Of a DNA stretch of 64,000 nt, positions 40,240 through 50,938 are shown piece after piece. A model generated the notes under the pieces. It saw only the letters and a program-made list of their open reading frames with translations, was not told the origin of the DNA and made no database searches. Origin of the DNA: Staphylococcus chromogenes (lineage in GTDB: Bacteria; Bacillota; Bacilli; Staphylococcales; Staphylococcaceae); the NCBI RefSeq assembly GCF_029024625.1, contig NZ_CP118953.1, positions 1,054,001 to 1,118,000 on the forward strand. The letters are read 5' to 3'. Position 1 is the first letter of the stretch. The number at the start of each line of letters is the position of its first letter. A program made the position numbers and the translations under genes.

Positions 40240-40276
40240 GGAGTTAGGCAATAATGGATTGCTAAACTCCTTTTTT
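40240..40276 (+). terminator. Isolated terminator-like hairpin with no upstream gene
   Basis: GGAGTTAGGCAAT (40240-40252) and ATTGCTAAACTCC (40258-40270) pair around a 5-nt loop, followed by T6. secDF already has its own terminator 40 bp upstream. This hairpin could end a short RNA or be the remnant of a lost gene. Confidence 0.6.
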
Positions 40277-40299
40277 CGTTGTGGGCACTTAAAGACTTG

Positions 40300-40518
40300 A
40301 CCATTGATGGCTATTTTAATATCACTCACCTCTGTAAAACAGTTTTTATAACTTAGAAATGCGAATAAATATAACGCATTTGATTGGTTCCTAAGCCGAG
40401 ACTTCTGAGGCATCTAGCCGAAACCGAAAATCCATTTTAAGATTGAGATAATCTCGATCTTAAAATTAGTTGAGGTGAGGCGCCTAGAAAAGCGAGGCTT
40501 TACGGAACAATCAAATAT
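40300..40518. repeat. Composite palindromic intergenic repeat, copy B (inverted relative to copy A)
   Basis: The outer arms ATTTGATTGGTTCC (40378-40391) and GGAACAATCAAATAT (40504-40518) are complementary. The left half (GATGGCTATTTT..., CGAATAAATATA, CCTAAGCCGAGACTTCTGAGGC) matches the reverse complement of 28700-28825. Unlike copy A it contains a 70-bp segment between GAGGCATCTAG (40407) and GAGGCGCCTAG (40477). That segment includes a near-perfect hairpin at 40435-40465 (TTTTAAGAT...ATCTTAAAA). The remaining gap to recJ holds only a promoter. Confidence 0.75.
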
Positions 40519-40708
40519 ATAAAATAACTTATACACCAGTCCGAAATAAAATAGAACCCTTTCTTTTTGAGGAAATTAAGTTCAGAGGGGAGATATAAAG
40601 CTCGCTAGCAATTAGAAAGCTATAGAATTTTAATCACTGTTAAATCCTGTGTCTACTTTAATGCAATATAAAAAATGAATACGAAGAATGAAGATGCTAG
40701 CATTTTTT

Positions 40709-40717
40709 TGTTATAAT
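40709..40717 (+). promoter_or_regulatory. Extended -10 promoter of recJ
   Basis: TGTTATAAT, a TGn-extended -10, lies 30 bp before the recJ start. No good -35 is visible. Confidence 0.5.
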
Positions 40718-40746
40718 GTTTTTGATATGAAATGAGGCGGGGTTTT

Positions 40747-43029
40747 ATGATTAGTTCTAAATTTAAATGGGTTTCTAGGTCTCCTCAAGGGGAGATTTCT
40801 AAAGAAACGCTTGAAAGTTTTAAAATTACACCTTTAATGAAAGTGATTTTGGAAAGTAAAGGGATTGTGTCACACGAGGAAATCGAGCAATTTTTAGCTC
40901 CTACACCTATAAGTCACGATTCGTCTTTACTTAGTGATATTGAAAAAGCGACACAACGTATTCATCAAGCGATTGAAGCAGAGGAACCAATTTTAGTTTA
41001 TGGTGATTATGATGCTGATGGTGTCACGTCAACTACTATTTTAGTGCAGACGTTAGAAAAGATGGGAGCAATTGTAGGATGGTATATCCCCAATCGCTTT
41101 TCTGAAGGTTATGGACCAAGTGCTGAAGCCTTTAAACAAGCTTATGAGGAAGGCGTAAAACTCATCATCACTGTTGATAATGGAATACAAGGTCATGAAG
41201 AAATTGAAATGATTCAACAACTGGGTGTGGATGTGATTGTCACGGACCACCATGAAATAGGGGCAACATTGCCTAAAGCCTATGCTATTGTCCACCCCAT
41301 GCATCCTGATTTTGAATATCCATTTCCGTATTTATGTGGTGCGGGCGTTGCTTTAAAAGTAGCTCAACATTTAACACCAGATATCCCAGATGAATTTTGG
41401 ATTTATGCGATGATTGGGACAATTGCTGATTTAGTACCGATGATAGATGAAAATCGAAGCATTGTTAAAAGTGGTTTACGTTTGATGAATCGTGAGGTGC
41501 CTGTGGCACTTAAAGCACTTTTAAATGAAGCGCGTTATGATGACGTGATTAATGAAGAAACGATTGGATTCACAATTGGCCCCCGCTTAAATGCGGTAGG
41601 ACGTTTAGATGATGCACGATTAGCTGCGGAATTGCTAATGTGTCATGATGAAGATGAAGCATTGTTTTTAGCAGAGCAAGTTGAACATTTTAATCAAGAA
41701 CGAAAATCTATTGTTCAAACTGTGACTGAAGAAGCCTTAGTTATGGCAGATGCGCAATTAAAAGAAGGCGCCCAATTTTTAGTTTTATATAAAGAAGATT
41801 GGCATGAAGGAATTTTAGGCATTGTCGCATCACGGATAGTTGAACAATTTCAAAAGCCAACAATGGTTTTGAATATTGATTATGACAAACAACATGCAAA
41901 AGGTTCAGCAAGAAGTATTTCTCAAGTATCCATGTTTGATATATTGTCTCAACAATCCCAACTGATTGAAAAATTTGGAGGGCATCATGCTGCAGCGGGT
42001 TTGACATTGGCTATTGAGCAAGTTGAACCACTGAAAGAAGCTTTAAATACTTATATGAAAGCACATTTTACAGCGCCAGAGTTGCAACCTGAGAAAATCA
42101 TCGATGCGCTCATTGATCAAGAGGATATTACTGTAGACAATATCAGTTCTCTTGAACGGTTACGTCCATTTGGCATGCAATTTGAACGACCGCTATTGCG
42201 TATTAATCAACTGACAATAAAAGAGGCTAAAGCGATAGGTCAACAAAAAAATCATTTAAAAATTTCCTTTAAAGAACAAAAGCTACAAGGACTATTTTGG
42301 AATGAAGGCCACCGCATCCATGAACTTATGCCAGATCAATCATTGAATGTTATTGGCGAATTACAAATTAATGAGTGGAATGGGAATAGAACACCTCAAT
42401 TTATTCTAAAGGATATGCATAGTCAGGGGCGTCAAATTTTAGATTATCGTAGTAAAAATAAACGTCTACCCAATATGATTGAGGACGCTAAAACATGCTT
42501 TCTAATACATCCAAATCGTGAAAAACAACATCATAATGAGTATTATTATGGCGAACCGATAACGCATTCATATGACAAGTGTGTATTACGTGACCTTCCT
42601 CTAACTATTGACGATTTTAAAGTATCATTACACAAAATTAAAGCCTCTCAAGTTTATTTACAATTTTCGCATGATAAATCGATTTATTTTGAAGGATTTC
42701 CCAAAATGGAAACGTTTAAATTGTGCTATAAAACGCTATTACAAAAAGGGAAGTTTGATTTAGTGCAAGAGGGTGTGTCATTGAGTCAATATTTAAACAT
42801 TGAGCCACAGTTATTAAAATTTATACTAAAAGTCTTTCTTGATTTGCATTTTATTCGACAAAATGATGGTATAATTGAAATAAATACGACTGCTCCAAAA
42901 CAAGAGATTACTTCTAGTCGAATATACCAAGGACGGTTGCATAGAATTGAAGTTGAAAAGCAGTTATTATATGCAGATTTTCCATCTATTAAAAATTGGA
43001 TGGAAGATGAAATGCGCGAAGACAAATGA
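40747..43029 (+). CDS. recJ: Single-stranded-DNA-specific exonuclease RecJ
   Basis: A 5'-3' exonuclease of the DHH superfamily, about 760 residues. Motifs are [13 protein letters not shown] (about 75-87), TVDNGI, VTDHHE, and the DHHA1 block [10 protein letters not shown] near 410, followed by an OB-like and a Firmicute-specific C-terminal region. ATG 40747 has GGCGGGG just upstream; ATG 40732 precedes the ribosome-binding site. It leads an apt-containing unit as in related species. Confidence 0.95.
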   Translation: MISSKFKWVSRSPQGEISKETLESFKITPLMKVILESKGIVSHEEIEQFLAPTPISHDSSLLSDIEKATQRIHQAIEAEEPILVYGDYDADGVTSTTILVQTLEKMGAIVGWYIPNRFSEGYGPSAEAFKQAYEEGVKLIITVDNGIQGHEEIEMIQQLGVDVIVTDHHEIGATLPKAYAIVHPMHPDFEYPFPYLCGAGVALKVAQHLTPDIPDEFWIYAMIGTIADLVPMIDENRSIVKSGLRLMNREVPVALKALLNEARYDDVINEETIGFTIGPRLNAVGRLDDARLAAELLMCHDEDEALFLAEQVEHFNQERKSIVQTVTEEALVMADAQLKEGAQFLVLYKEDWHEGILGIVASRIVEQFQKPTMVLNIDYDKQHAKGSARSISQVSMFDILSQQSQLIEKFGGHHAAAGLTLAIEQVEPLKEALNTYMKAHFTAPELQPEKIIDALIDQEDITVDNISSLERLRPFGMQFERPLLRINQLTIKEAKAIGQQKNHLKISFKEQKLQGLFWNEGHRIHELMPDQSLNVIGELQINEWNGNRTPQFILKDMHSQGRQILDYRSKNKRLPNMIEDAKTCFLIHPNREKQHHNEYYYGEPITHSYDKCVLRDLPLTIDDFKVSLHKIKASQVYLQFSHDKSIYFEGFPKMETFKLCYKTLLQKGKFDLVQEGVSLSQYLNIEPQLLKFILKVFLDLHFIRQNDGIIEINTTAPKQEITSSRIYQGRLHRIEVEKQLLYADFPSIKNWMEDEMREDK

Positions 43030-43040
43030 GGAGGAAAAGC

Positions 43041-43559
43041 ATGGATTTAAAAAAATATGTCTCAGAGGTCCAAGATTGGCCTAAAAAGGGAGTAAATTTT
43101 AAAGATATTACAACAATAATGGATAATGGTGAGGCATATGGGTATGCGACTGATCAAATTGTAAAATATGCGAAAGAAAAGAATGTTGACATTGTTGTCG
43201 GCCCTGAAGCACGTGGCTTTATCATTGGATGTCCAGTTGCTTATGCCATGGGTATCGGTTTTGCCCCTGTTCGCAAAGAGGGTAAACTCCCTAGAGAAGT
43301 TATACGATATGAATATGATTTAGAATATGGTAGTAATGTTTTAACGATGCATGCTGATGCTATCAAACCAGGTCAACGTGTGTTGATTACAGATGATTTA
43401 CTTGCAACAGGAGGCACAATTGAAGCGGCGATTCATTTAGTTGAAAAACAAGGCGGCATAGTGGCAGGAATTGCATTTATCATCGAATTAGCATATTTAA
43501 ATGGTATCGAAAAAATAAAAGACTACGACGTAATGTGTTTAATTTCTTACGATGAATAA
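43041..43559 (+). CDS. apt: Adenine phosphoribosyltransferase
   Basis: Salvages adenine to AMP using PRPP. ATG 43041 follows GAGGAGGAAAAGC and gives 172 residues. The PRPP-binding loop is [13 protein letters not shown] (about 115-127). It starts 11 nt after recJ, hence cotranscribed. An (A)PRT next to relA is conserved in Firmicutes. Confidence 0.97.
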   Translation: MDLKKYVSEVQDWPKKGVNFKDITTIMDNGEAYGYATDQIVKYAKEKNVDIVVGPEARGFIIGCPVAYAMGIGFAPVRKEGKLPREVIRYEYDLEYGSNVLTMHADAIKPGQRVLITDDLLATGGTIEAAIHLVEKQGGIVAGIAFIIELAYLNGIEKIKDYDVMCLISYDE

Positions 43560-43601
43560 GTCATCATGATAAATGTGAGTTAAAACTTTGTTAACTTTTT
43601 T

Positions 43602-43651
43602 AGTGGGAGTGGGACTGAAATTATTTTAGATTTCGTAGTTCCACTCCTATA
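43602..43651 (+). terminator. Terminator-like hairpin after apt
   Basis: GGAGTGGGACTGAAAT and ATTTCGTAGTTCCACTCC form a stem of about 16 pairs with small mismatches. The downstream T tract is poor (TATATTAATTT). Confidence 0.65.
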
Positions 43652-43675
43652 TTAATTTGTAAAAATAGAATACAG

Positions 43676-43704
43676 TTCAATTCTTGATAATCATGTAGTA
43701 TGAT
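43676..43704 (+). promoter_or_regulatory. Candidate promoter of relA
   Basis: TTCAAT (43676-43681) and TATGAT (43699-43704) have a 17-bp spacer. Confidence 0.5.
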
Positions 43705-43737
43705 AGAAGTATTATTTAAAAGATGGGGGTGCCCTGT

Positions 43738-45927
43738 ATGAATAACGAATATCCTTATAGTGCTGATGAAGTTTTATATAAAGCAAAAACGTATTTAGAT
43801 AAGAGAGAATACGAGTACGTTTTAAAAAGTTATCAGATTGCCTATAAAGCACATGAAGGTCAATTTCGTAAAAATGGTTTACCTTATATTATGCATCCCA
43901 TCCAAGTTGCAGGGATACTTACAGAAATGCGACTCGATGGACCAACCATTGTAGCGGGCTTTTTGCATGATGTTATTGAAGATACACCTTATACATTTGA
44001 TGATGTTGTTGATATGTTCAATGAAGAAGTCGCAACAATTGTGGATGGTGTAACAAAATTAAAAAAAGTTAAATACCGTTCTAAAGAAGAGCAGCAAGCA
44101 GAAAATCATCGTAAACTTTTCATTGCGATTGCTAAAGACGTACGCGTTATTTTAGTAAAATTAGCTGATCGCCTACATAATATGCGTACACTTAGAGCAA
44201 TGCCTAGAGAGAAACAAGTTCGTATTTCAAAGGAAACATTAGAAATCTATGCGCCTCTAGCGCACCGATTAGGGATTAATACGATTAAATGGGAACTTGA
44301 AGATATTGCATTGCGCTATATTGATAATGTTCAATACTTTAGAATTGTCAATTTAATGAGAAAAAAGCGTAGTGAACGTGAAGCTTATATCGATAACGCA
44401 ATTGAAAATATAAGAAAAGAAATGAACATGATGCAAATTGAAGGAGATATAAGCGGTAGACCTAAACATATCTACAGTATTTATCGCAAAATGATGAAGC
44501 AAAAGAAGCAATTCGATCAAATTTTTGATCTTTTAGCAGTGCGCGTCATCGTTTCATCAATTAAAGATTGTTATGCAGTATTAGGTTTAGTTCATACACT
44601 TTGGAAACCTATGCCAGGCCGATTTAAAGATTATATCGCAATGCCTAAACAAAATATGTATCAATCATTACATACCACTGTCGTTGGACCTAATGGAGAT
44701 CCTCTAGAAATTCAAATTCGTACATACGAAATGCATGAAATTGCAGAACATGGTGTGGCGGCGCATTGGGCATATAAAGAGGGGAAAAAAGTCGATAAAG
44801 ATAGCGAAACTTACCATAAAAAATTGAACTGGCTAAAAGATATCGCTGAACAAGACCATACCTCTTCCGATGCACAAGAATTTATGGAATCTCTTAAATT
44901 TGATTTACAAAGCGATAAAGTGTATGCATTTACACCTGCGAGTGATGTTATTGAATTACCTTACGGCGCGGTTCCTATAGATTTCGCCTATGCGATTCAT
45001 AGTGAAGTGGGTAATAAAATGATAGGTGCCAAAGTTAATGGCAAAATTGTGCCTATAGATTATGTACTTCAAACTGGTGACATTGTGGAAATTCGCACGA
45101 GTAAACATTCTTATGGCCCGAGTAGAGATTGGTTGAAAATAGTGCGTTCTTCAAGCGCTAAAAGTAAAATTAAAAGTTTCTTTAAAAAGCAGGATCGTTC
45201 TTCAAATATTGAAAAAGGGAAGTTCATGATTGAAGCAGAAATTAAAGAGCAAGGATTCAAAGTAGAAGAAGTCTTAACAGAGCGTAATTTGAAAGTGGTC
45301 AATGACAAATATAACTTTGCTAATGAAGATGATTTATACGCAGCCGTTGGATTTGGTGGTGTTACATCGAGTCAAATTGTTAATAAACTCACAGAGCGTA
45401 TTCGAATTGAAAATAAGCAAAAAGCTTTGAATCAAGCACAATCAGTGACAAAGTCTGTTCCTATTAAAGATCATATCACGACAGACTCAGGCGTGTACGT
45501 GGAAGGATTAGATAATGTTTTAATCAAACTTTCAAAATGCTGTAACCCTATTCCAGGTGATAAAATCGTGGGCTATATTACGAAAGGACATGGCATTAAA
45601 GTCCATCGTACAGATTGTCCTAATATTCAAAACGAAACGGAAAGACTCATCGATGTGGAATGGGTGAAATCCAAAGATGCCTCTCAAAAGTATCAGGTGG
45701 ATCTTGAAGTCACAGCCTATGATCGTAATGGTTTACTTAACGAAGTGTTACAAGCCGTTAATAGTACTTCTAGCAATCTCGTCAAAGTGTCCGGTCGATC
45801 AGACATAGATAAAAATGCAGTGATTAATCTGAGTATTATGGTTAAAAATGTAAATGAAGTATTTAAAGTTGCTGATAAAATAAAGCAACTCGGTGATGTT
45901 TATACCGTATCAAGAGTATGGAATTAG
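43738..45927 (+). CDS. relA: Bifunctional (p)ppGpp synthetase/hydrolase (RSH)
   Basis: Master enzyme of the stringent response, 729 residues. The hydrolase HD domain has HDVIEDTPY (about 77-85) and the synthetase domain follows (about 230-345). The TGS domain starts near 390 ([16 protein letters not shown]), then the zinc-finger region with CCNPIPGD, and a C-terminal ACT/RRM domain. ATG 43738 follows GGGGGTG; the ATG at 43723 precedes it. It overlaps no neighbour but is followed 11 nt later by dtd. The symbol rel is also used. Confidence 0.97.
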   Translation: MNNEYPYSADEVLYKAKTYLDKREYEYVLKSYQIAYKAHEGQFRKNGLPYIMHPIQVAGILTEMRLDGPTIVAGFLHDVIEDTPYTFDDVVDMFNEEVATIVDGVTKLKKVKYRSKEEQQAENHRKLFIAIAKDVRVILVKLADRLHNMRTLRAMPREKQVRISKETLEIYAPLAHRLGINTIKWELEDIALRYIDNVQYFRIVNLMRKKRSEREAYIDNAIENIRKEMNMMQIEGDISGRPKHIYSIYRKMMKQKKQFDQIFDLLAVRVIVSSIKDCYAVLGLVHTLWKPMPGRFKDYIAMPKQNMYQSLHTTVVGPNGDPLEIQIRTYEMHEIAEHGVAAHWAYKEGKKVDKDSETYHKKLNWLKDIAEQDHTSSDAQEFMESLKFDLQSDKVYAFTPASDVIELPYGAVPIDFAYAIHSEVGNKMIGAKVNGKIVPIDYVLQTGDIVEIRTSKHSYGPSRDWLKIVRSSSAKSKIKSFFKKQDRSSNIEKGKFMIEAEIKEQGFKVEEVLTERNLKVVNDKYNFANEDDLYAAVGFGGVTSSQIVNKLTERIRIENKQKALNQAQSVTKSVPIKDHITTDSGVYVEGLDNVLIKLSKCCNPIPGDKIVGYITKGHGIKVHRTDCPNIQNETERLIDVEWVKSKDASQKYQVDLEVTAYDRNGLLNEVLQAVNSTSSNLVKVSGRSDIDKNAVINLSIMVKNVNEVFKVADKIKQLGDVYTVSRVWN

Positions 45928-45938
45928 GAGTGCAAAGT

Positions 45939-46391
45939 ATGAAAATCGTTGTTCAAAGAGTCAAATCTGCAAGTGTTCGCAACAAAAATATAGAACGCAA
46001 TATCAACCAAGGATTTTGTCTTTTTGTAGGAGTGGGTGAGCATTCAACTGAAAAAGATGCTGAAGCCTTAGCCAAAAAAATAGCTAATGCTCGGTTATTT
46101 GAAGACGAATCCGGTAAACTCAACCTCAACATTCAACAAATTGAAGGTGAAATATTATCTATTTCCCAATTTACTTTATATGCTGATGTAAAAAAAGGAA
46201 ATAGACCAGGGTTTTCAAAAGCAAAATCACCAGAGGAAGCGAATGCGCTTTATGAGTTGTTTAATCAATACTTGAAGACTTATAACTTAAATGTAGTCAC
46301 AGGTGAATTTGGCACAGATATGTTAGTGGATATACAAAATGATGGACCTATCACAATCATCTATGAAAGTGAAAATGGCAAGATTTTATGA
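45939..46391 (+). CDS. dtd: D-aminoacyl-tRNA deacylase
   Basis: Hydrolyses D-amino acids mis-attached to tRNA. ATG 45939 after AGGAGTG gives 150 residues, the family length. Active-site motifs are [17 protein letters not shown] (about 77-93) and NDGPIT near the C-terminus, which carries the Gly-Pro pair. It overlaps lytH by 4 bp. Confidence 0.97.
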   Translation: MKIVVQRVKSASVRNKNIERNINQGFCLFVGVGEHSTEKDAEALAKKIANARLFEDESGKLNLNIQQIEGEILSISQFTLYADVKKGNRPGFSKAKSPEEANALYELFNQYLKTYNLNVVTGEFGTDMLVDIQNDGPITIIYESENGKIL

Positions 46392-47263
46392 AACAATTTG
46401 AAAAATGGCTCCGCACTAAGAATATAGAACCTAAACGCTTTTATTTTGGTGCTATTTTAATAGCGTTAGTTTTTATATTGCTCGTGGTCATAAATGCAAT
46501 AAAAGATGATGCGGATAATAAAATTTATTTGAAAGAAGATGCCGAAATTCGCACAGGTCCTAATGCAAGTTTTCCAGTGCTATTCAATGTACGTGAGGGT
46601 GACGCCTTTAAAGTTATTGGCCGTGATGGCAAATGGGTTGAAGTAGCCTCATATGAGGGAAATCAAAAAGGTTGGATTGCAGGTTGGCATACTAATTTAG
46701 ATATTAAAGAAGATGAAAATCCAAATGCTAAACCACTAAAAGGTAAAACAATTGTGATTGATCCTGGTCACGGAGGCAGTGACCAAGGGGCCTCTAGTCA
46801 AATAGGTAAAAACACCTTGGAAAAAGATATGACTTTAAATACAAGTCTTGAACTTCAAAAGAAATTAGAAAAAGAAGGCGCAAAAGTAAAGTTAACCCGT
46901 TCGGATGACTCATATGTTCGCTTGAAAGACCGCCAAGCTACTGGAGATGCTTTTATTAGCATTCATAACGATGCCCTTGAATCAAATAAGGCAAATGGGG
47001 CGACGGTTTATTGGTTCCATGAACAACAAGAGATGCTTGCAGAAACTTTAAATGCGAGTATCCAAAGGAAAGGGATGTTATCTAATAGAGGTGTCCGTCA
47101 AGAGAATTTTCAAGTTCTCAGACAAACAGATACACCAGCTGTTTTATTGGAACTCGGCTATATTAGTAACCCTACAGATGAAGTCATGATTAAAGATAAA
47201 AATCATCGTCAAATTTTAGAAAATGCTATTGTGGAAGGCCTTAGAAATTATTTTTTAAGTTAA
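46388..47263 (+). CDS. lytH: Probable cell-wall amidase LytH
   Basis: A membrane-anchored N-acetylmuramoyl-L-alanine amidase of 291 residues: a membrane helix at about 19-37, an SH3b domain at about 45-105 and an amidase_3 domain. Its zinc ligands H128 (DPGHGG), E145 and H193 (SIHND) and catalytic E255 (LLELGYIS) are all present. In S. aureus LytH trims uncrosslinked peptidoglycan with a membrane partner, ActH, which is not in this window. It is coupled to dtd by ATGA. Confidence 0.95.
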   Translation: MKQFEKWLRTKNIEPKRFYFGAILIALVFILLVVINAIKDDADNKIYLKEDAEIRTGPNASFPVLFNVREGDAFKVIGRDGKWVEVASYEGNQKGWIAGWHTNLDIKEDENPNAKPLKGKTIVIDPGHGGSDQGASSQIGKNTLEKDMTLNTSLELQKKLEKEGAKVKLTRSDDSYVRLKDRQATGDAFISIHNDALESNKANGATVYWFHEQQEMLAETLNASIQRKGMLSNRGVRQENFQVLRQTDTPAVLLELGYISNPTDEVMIKDKNHRQILENAIVEGLRNYFLS

Positions 47264-47267
47264 TATC

Positions 47268-47296
47268 TTGAAAAGCGAATGAAAAAAAGGTATGAT
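47268..47296 (+). promoter_or_regulatory. Promoter of the hisS-aspS T-box transcript
   Basis: TTGAAA (47268-47273) and TATGAT (47291-47296) have a 17-bp spacer. Confidence 0.7.
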
Positions 47297-47301
47297 GAAT
47301 A

Positions 47302-47566
47302 CTGAATTTAATAATCACAACCGTTTGTATTCTTGAACGATAGTACAATTGTCATGTTTAGAGAGTTTATACTTGGCTGAAATATAAACCTTGCAAGTAT
47401 TTATTGTGAACACAAGAAGAGGTGCTTTATGAGAATAAAGCCGGTTTGCTAACGTTATGAGCTATGAGAGTGAGTATTTCATTTATTTGATATACTTAAA
47501 TTAGGGTGGCAACACGGCTAAAGTACGTCCCTTGTATGTGATTTCACATGCATGGGGCTTTTTTTA
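47302..47566 (+). promoter_or_regulatory. T-box riboswitch controlling hisS-aspS
   Basis: GTGAACACAAG holds the histidine codon CAC (47411-47413) at the specifier position. The T-box reads AGGGTGGCAACACGG (47503-47517). A terminator of CCCTTGTATGTGA with TCACATGCATGGGG precedes T7. The three other T-boxes in this window have TGGT at the discriminator-pairing position; this one has TGGC. Confidence 0.88.
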
Positions 47567-47593
47567 TTGACTATAAAAAGGGAGGATACATGA

Positions 47594-48865
47594 ATGATTA
47601 ATATTCCTCGTGGAACTCAAGACATTTTACCTGAAGATTCACCAAAATGGCGTTATATAGAAACGAAATTACATCAATTAATGGAAGTTTATAATTACCA
47701 AGAAATTAGAACGCCAATATTCGAAAGTACGGATTTGTTTGCCAGAGGCGTAGGTGATTCGACGGACGTTGTTCAAAAAGAAATGTATACATTTAAAGAC
47801 AAAGGTGATCGTAGCATTACGTTGCGTCCAGAAGGCACTGCTGCTACAGTGCGTAGCTATATTGAAAACAAAATGCAAGGTCTTCCGAATCAACCAGTCA
47901 AACTTTATTATAACGGGCCAATGTTTCGTTATGAAAGAAAACAAAAAGGGCGCTATCGTCAGTTTAATCAGTTTGGAATAGAAGCGATTGGTGCTGAAAA
48001 TCCAAGTATTGATGCTGAGGTACTCGCATTAGTCATGCATATTTATCAATCATTTGGGCTTAAAAATTTGAAGCTTGTGATTAATAGTGTTGGTGATGCT
48101 GAGTCTCGAGTAGAATATCAAGAAGCATTAAGAGCGCATTTTAAACCTGTCATTCATACGTATTGTCAAGATTGTCAAAAGCGTATTGATACAAATCCAA
48201 TGCGAATTTTAGATTGTAAAATTGACAAAGATAAACCCGAAATGAAAACAGCCCCTTCAATCACAGACTATCTGAATGATTATTCAAAAAATTATTTCGA
48301 TGAAGTGAAAGGTCATTTGGATCGTCTAGGTATCCCATATGTGGTTGACCCAACACTTGTACGAGGTTTGGATTATTATACGCATACAGCCTTTGAATTA
48401 ATGATAGACAGTGAGAATTATGATGGAGCCATCACTACATTATGTGGGGGCGGTCGTTATAACGGTTTGTTAGAGCTATTAGGAGGGCCAAAACAAACAG
48501 GTATAGGTTTTGCGCTTAGCATAGAACGTTTACTTATGGCTTTAGAGGAAGAGGGTATAGAACTTCCTCAATCTTCTCATTTAGACTTGTTTGTAGCGAC
48601 TATGGGTGAGCGTGCAGATAATTATGCTGTTAAATTATTAAATGATTTAAGACATCAAAATATACGTGTGGATAAAGATTATTTATCGCGTAAATTAAAA
48701 GGTCAAATGAAACAAGCCGATCGTCTCAATGCTATTTATACCATTGTATTAGGCGATCAAGAACTTGATTCAAACGAAGTTGCAATCAAACATATGCAAA
48801 CAGGTGAAAATCACCATATTAAACTCAATGAAATTGCACAATTTATTAATGGAGGAAAAGAATAA
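47594..48865 (+). CDS. hisS: Histidine--tRNA ligase
   Basis: A class II synthetase of 423 residues. It begins [15 protein letters not shown], with motif 2 [19 protein letters not shown] and His-specific blocks LVRGLDYYT and GGGRYN. The ATG at 47594 is 8 nt after GGAGG. An out-of-frame ATG at 47590 reads three codons and stops over the hisS start. Its stop overlaps the aspS start by 1 bp (TAATG). Confidence 0.97.
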   Translation: MINIPRGTQDILPEDSPKWRYIETKLHQLMEVYNYQEIRTPIFESTDLFARGVGDSTDVVQKEMYTFKDKGDRSITLRPEGTAATVRSYIENKMQGLPNQPVKLYYNGPMFRYERKQKGRYRQFNQFGIEAIGAENPSIDAEVLALVMHIYQSFGLKNLKLVINSVGDAESRVEYQEALRAHFKPVIHTYCQDCQKRIDTNPMRILDCKIDKDKPEMKTAPSITDYLNDYSKNYFDEVKGHLDRLGIPYVVDPTLVRGLDYYTHTAFELMIDSENYDGAITTLCGGGRYNGLLELLGGPKQTGIGFALSIERLLMALEEEGIELPQSSHLDLFVATMGERADNYAVKLLNDLRHQNIRVDKDYLSRKLKGQMKQADRLNAIYTIVLGDQELDSNEVAIKHMQTGENHHIKLNEIAQFINGGKE

Positions 48866-50631
48866 TGTCACAACGTACTACTTATTGTGGGCTTATTACA
48901 GAGTCTTATTTAGGTCAAGAAGTCACTTTAAAAGGTTGGGTTCATAACCGCCGCGATTTAGGAGGACTCATATTTGTTGATGTACGTGATAGAGAAGGCG
49001 TGGTTCAAGTTGTTTTTAACCCTGATTTTTCTAAAGAAGCATTAGCAATCGCAGAGCGCATTCGTTCTGAATATGTTGTTGAAATTAAAGGAACAGTCAC
49101 AAAACGTGATGAAGAAACAGTTAACCCTAAAATAAAAACTGGGCAAGTTGAAGTTCAAGCTTCTGAAATTACAATTATTAATAAATCTGAAACACCACCT
49201 TTTTCGATTAATGATGAAAACCTTAATGTTGATGAAAATATTCGATTAAAATATCGCTATTTAGATTTGCGTCGTGAACAATTTGCGCAAACTTTTAAGT
49301 TACGTCATCGTACAACACAGGCGATTCGTCGTTATTTAGATGATTCAGGATTTTATGATATCGAGACACCAGTATTAACAAAATCAACACCTGAGGGTGC
49401 CCGCGACTACCTTGTACCTTCTCGTGTCCATGAAGGCGAATTTTATGCCTTGCCTCAATCACCACAATTGTTTAAACAATTACTTATGATGAGTGGCTTT
49501 GACAAATATTACCAAATTGTAAAATGTTTCCGCGACGAGGATTTACGTGCGGATCGTCAACCTGAATTTACACAGGTCGATATAGAGATGAGCTTTGTTG
49601 AACAAGAAGATGTCATTCAACTTGGTGAACAAATGTTAAAATCAGTGATGAAAGACGTTAAAGGGATTGCTATTGAGGAAGCTTTCCCTCGTATGACTTA
49701 TGCTGAAGCGATGGAACGTTATGGTTCAGATAAACCTGATACACGTTTTGGTATGGAATTAATTGACGTGTCTGAATTAGGCCAAGTGATGGATTTCAAA
49801 GTCTTTAAAGACGCAGTGGAAAATGGTGGCCAAGTGAAAGCCATCGTTGTAGAAGATGGAGCTGATAAATATACACGTAAAGATATTGATGGACTCACTG
49901 AATTCGTTAATATTTATGGAGCTAAAGGTCTTGCATGGGTAAAAGTAGTTGAAGACGGATTAAATGGACCGATTGCACGTTTCTTCGATGAGATGCATGT
50001 TGATAAACTTCAATCTTTGACACAAGCAAAAGCGGGTGACCTCGTTTTATTTGTTGCTGACTCCAAGGAGGTTGTCGCACAAAGTTTAGGTGCACTACGT
50101 GTTAAATTAGCTAAAGAGTTAAATTTATTAGATCCAAATCAATTCAACTTCTTATGGGTGACAGACTGGCCACTTCTTGAATATGACGAAGAATTACACC
50201 GATACGTCGCAGCACATCATCCATTTACGTCGCCAAAGCCAGAAGATTTAGATCGTCTAGAAAGTGCACCAGAAACAGTTCAAGCTCAAGCGTATGACAT
50301 TGTTCTTAACGGCTTTGAACTCGGCGGAGGTTCTATTCGTATCCATGATGGTGAAATTCAATCTAAAATGTTTAAAGCTTTAGGCTTTAGTGGAGAGAGC
50401 GCGCAAGAACAATTCGGTTTCTTATTAGATGCTTTTAAATTTGGTGCACCTCCACATGGCGGTATCGCATTAGGTCTTGACCGCTTAGTAATGTTATTAA
50501 CAGGCGCATCAAATCTTCGTGACACGATTGCCTTCCCTAAAACAGCATCTGCAACTGATTTATTAACAGATGCTCCGAGCGAAGTTTCAGAAAAACAACT
50601 TGATGAGTTATCTCTTCGCATTAAACATTAA
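48865..50631 (+). CDS. aspS: Aspartate--tRNA ligase
   Basis: A class IIb synthetase of 588 residues: an N-terminal OB anticodon domain ([23 protein letters not shown]), catalytic motif 2 ([16 protein letters not shown]), a bacterial GAD insertion domain, and motif 3 [14 protein letters not shown]. It is cotranscribed with hisS and so also responds to histidine tRNA charging. 6S RNA follows from its own promoter. Confidence 0.97.
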   Translation: MSQRTTYCGLITESYLGQEVTLKGWVHNRRDLGGLIFVDVRDREGVVQVVFNPDFSKEALAIAERIRSEYVVEIKGTVTKRDEETVNPKIKTGQVEVQASEITIINKSETPPFSINDENLNVDENIRLKYRYLDLRREQFAQTFKLRHRTTQAIRRYLDDSGFYDIETPVLTKSTPEGARDYLVPSRVHEGEFYALPQSPQLFKQLLMMSGFDKYYQIVKCFRDEDLRADRQPEFTQVDIEMSFVEQEDVIQLGEQMLKSVMKDVKGIAIEEAFPRMTYAEAMERYGSDKPDTRFGMELIDVSELGQVMDFKVFKDAVENGGQVKAIVVEDGADKYTRKDIDGLTEFVNIYGAKGLAWVKVVEDGLNGPIARFFDEMHVDKLQSLTQAKAGDLVLFVADSKEVVAQSLGALRVKLAKELNLLDPNQFNFLWVTDWPLLEYDEELHRYVAAHHPFTSPKPEDLDRLESAPETVQAQAYDIVLNGFELGGGSIRIHDGEIQSKMFKALGFSGESAQEQFGFLLDAFKFGAPPHGGIALGLDRLVMLLTGASNLRDTIAFPKTASATDLLTDAPSEVSEKQLDELSLRIKH

Positions 50632-50642
50632 ACGTTTATGAC

Positions 50643-50670
50643 TTGATAAAAAGTATAAATGTGATATAGT
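50643..50670 (+). promoter_or_regulatory. Promoter of 6S RNA
   Basis: TTGATA (50643-50648) and TATAGT (50665-50670) have a 16-bp spacer and begin 11 bp after the aspS stop. Confidence 0.65.
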
Positions 50671-50676
50671 TAAAGC

Positions 50677-50910
50677 ATAAGATAGTCGTCTGTAGTGTTC
50701 GTAAGTTCGCTTTATGTATTTTGACCTAACACTCTTTGATCAGGGAGTCCAATAGGTTTTCTTGCAGCGCACACGCCTCTCTAGGAGGACGTGCAAAACA
50801 AGAAACAGGACACCCACCTGTATATAGCAGGCCAAAATGATCAAGCACTTTCAACTACGGCATAACGGATTCTATCGGTACGCAAGACTTTAAGTCTTGC
50901 GTATTTTTAT
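50677..50910 (+). ncRNA. ssrS: 6S RNA
   Basis: The sequence between aspS and tcdA matches the staphylococcal 6S RNA as I recall it: GTGTTCGTAAG, TTTGATCAGGGAG, TTGCAGCGCACACGCCTC, GGAGGACGTGCAA and CCTGTATATAGCAGG. The 5' and 3' halves fold into one long bulged hairpin (for example ...TTGATCA with TGATCAAG...). 6S RNA mimics an open promoter and sequesters the housekeeping RNA polymerase in stationary phase. It ends in the terminator TACGCAAGAC...GTCTTGCGTA plus T5 (50879-50908). The position beside aspS is the same as in Bacillus. The exact 5' end is estimated from the promoter. Confidence 0.92.
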
Positions 50911-50938
50911 GTTCTGAAACAGATTAAAGGAGTCAATT

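Noticed and set aside
40231-40413. 60-codon minus-strand frame in the secDF-recJ gap
   Set aside because: It runs across the isolated terminator and half of the palindromic repeat, so its sequence is determined by repeat structure. No ribosome-binding site was seen.
40701-40717. A full -35/-10 promoter for recJ
   Set aside because: No acceptable -35 at 16-18 bp. Only the extended -10 is retained as evidence.
43602-43651. Reading the apt-relA hairpin as another copy of the 28640 repeat
   Set aside because: Both contain a GTGGGAC/GTTGGGAC-like string, but the arms and interior do not align beyond a few bases. It is better explained as the apt terminator.
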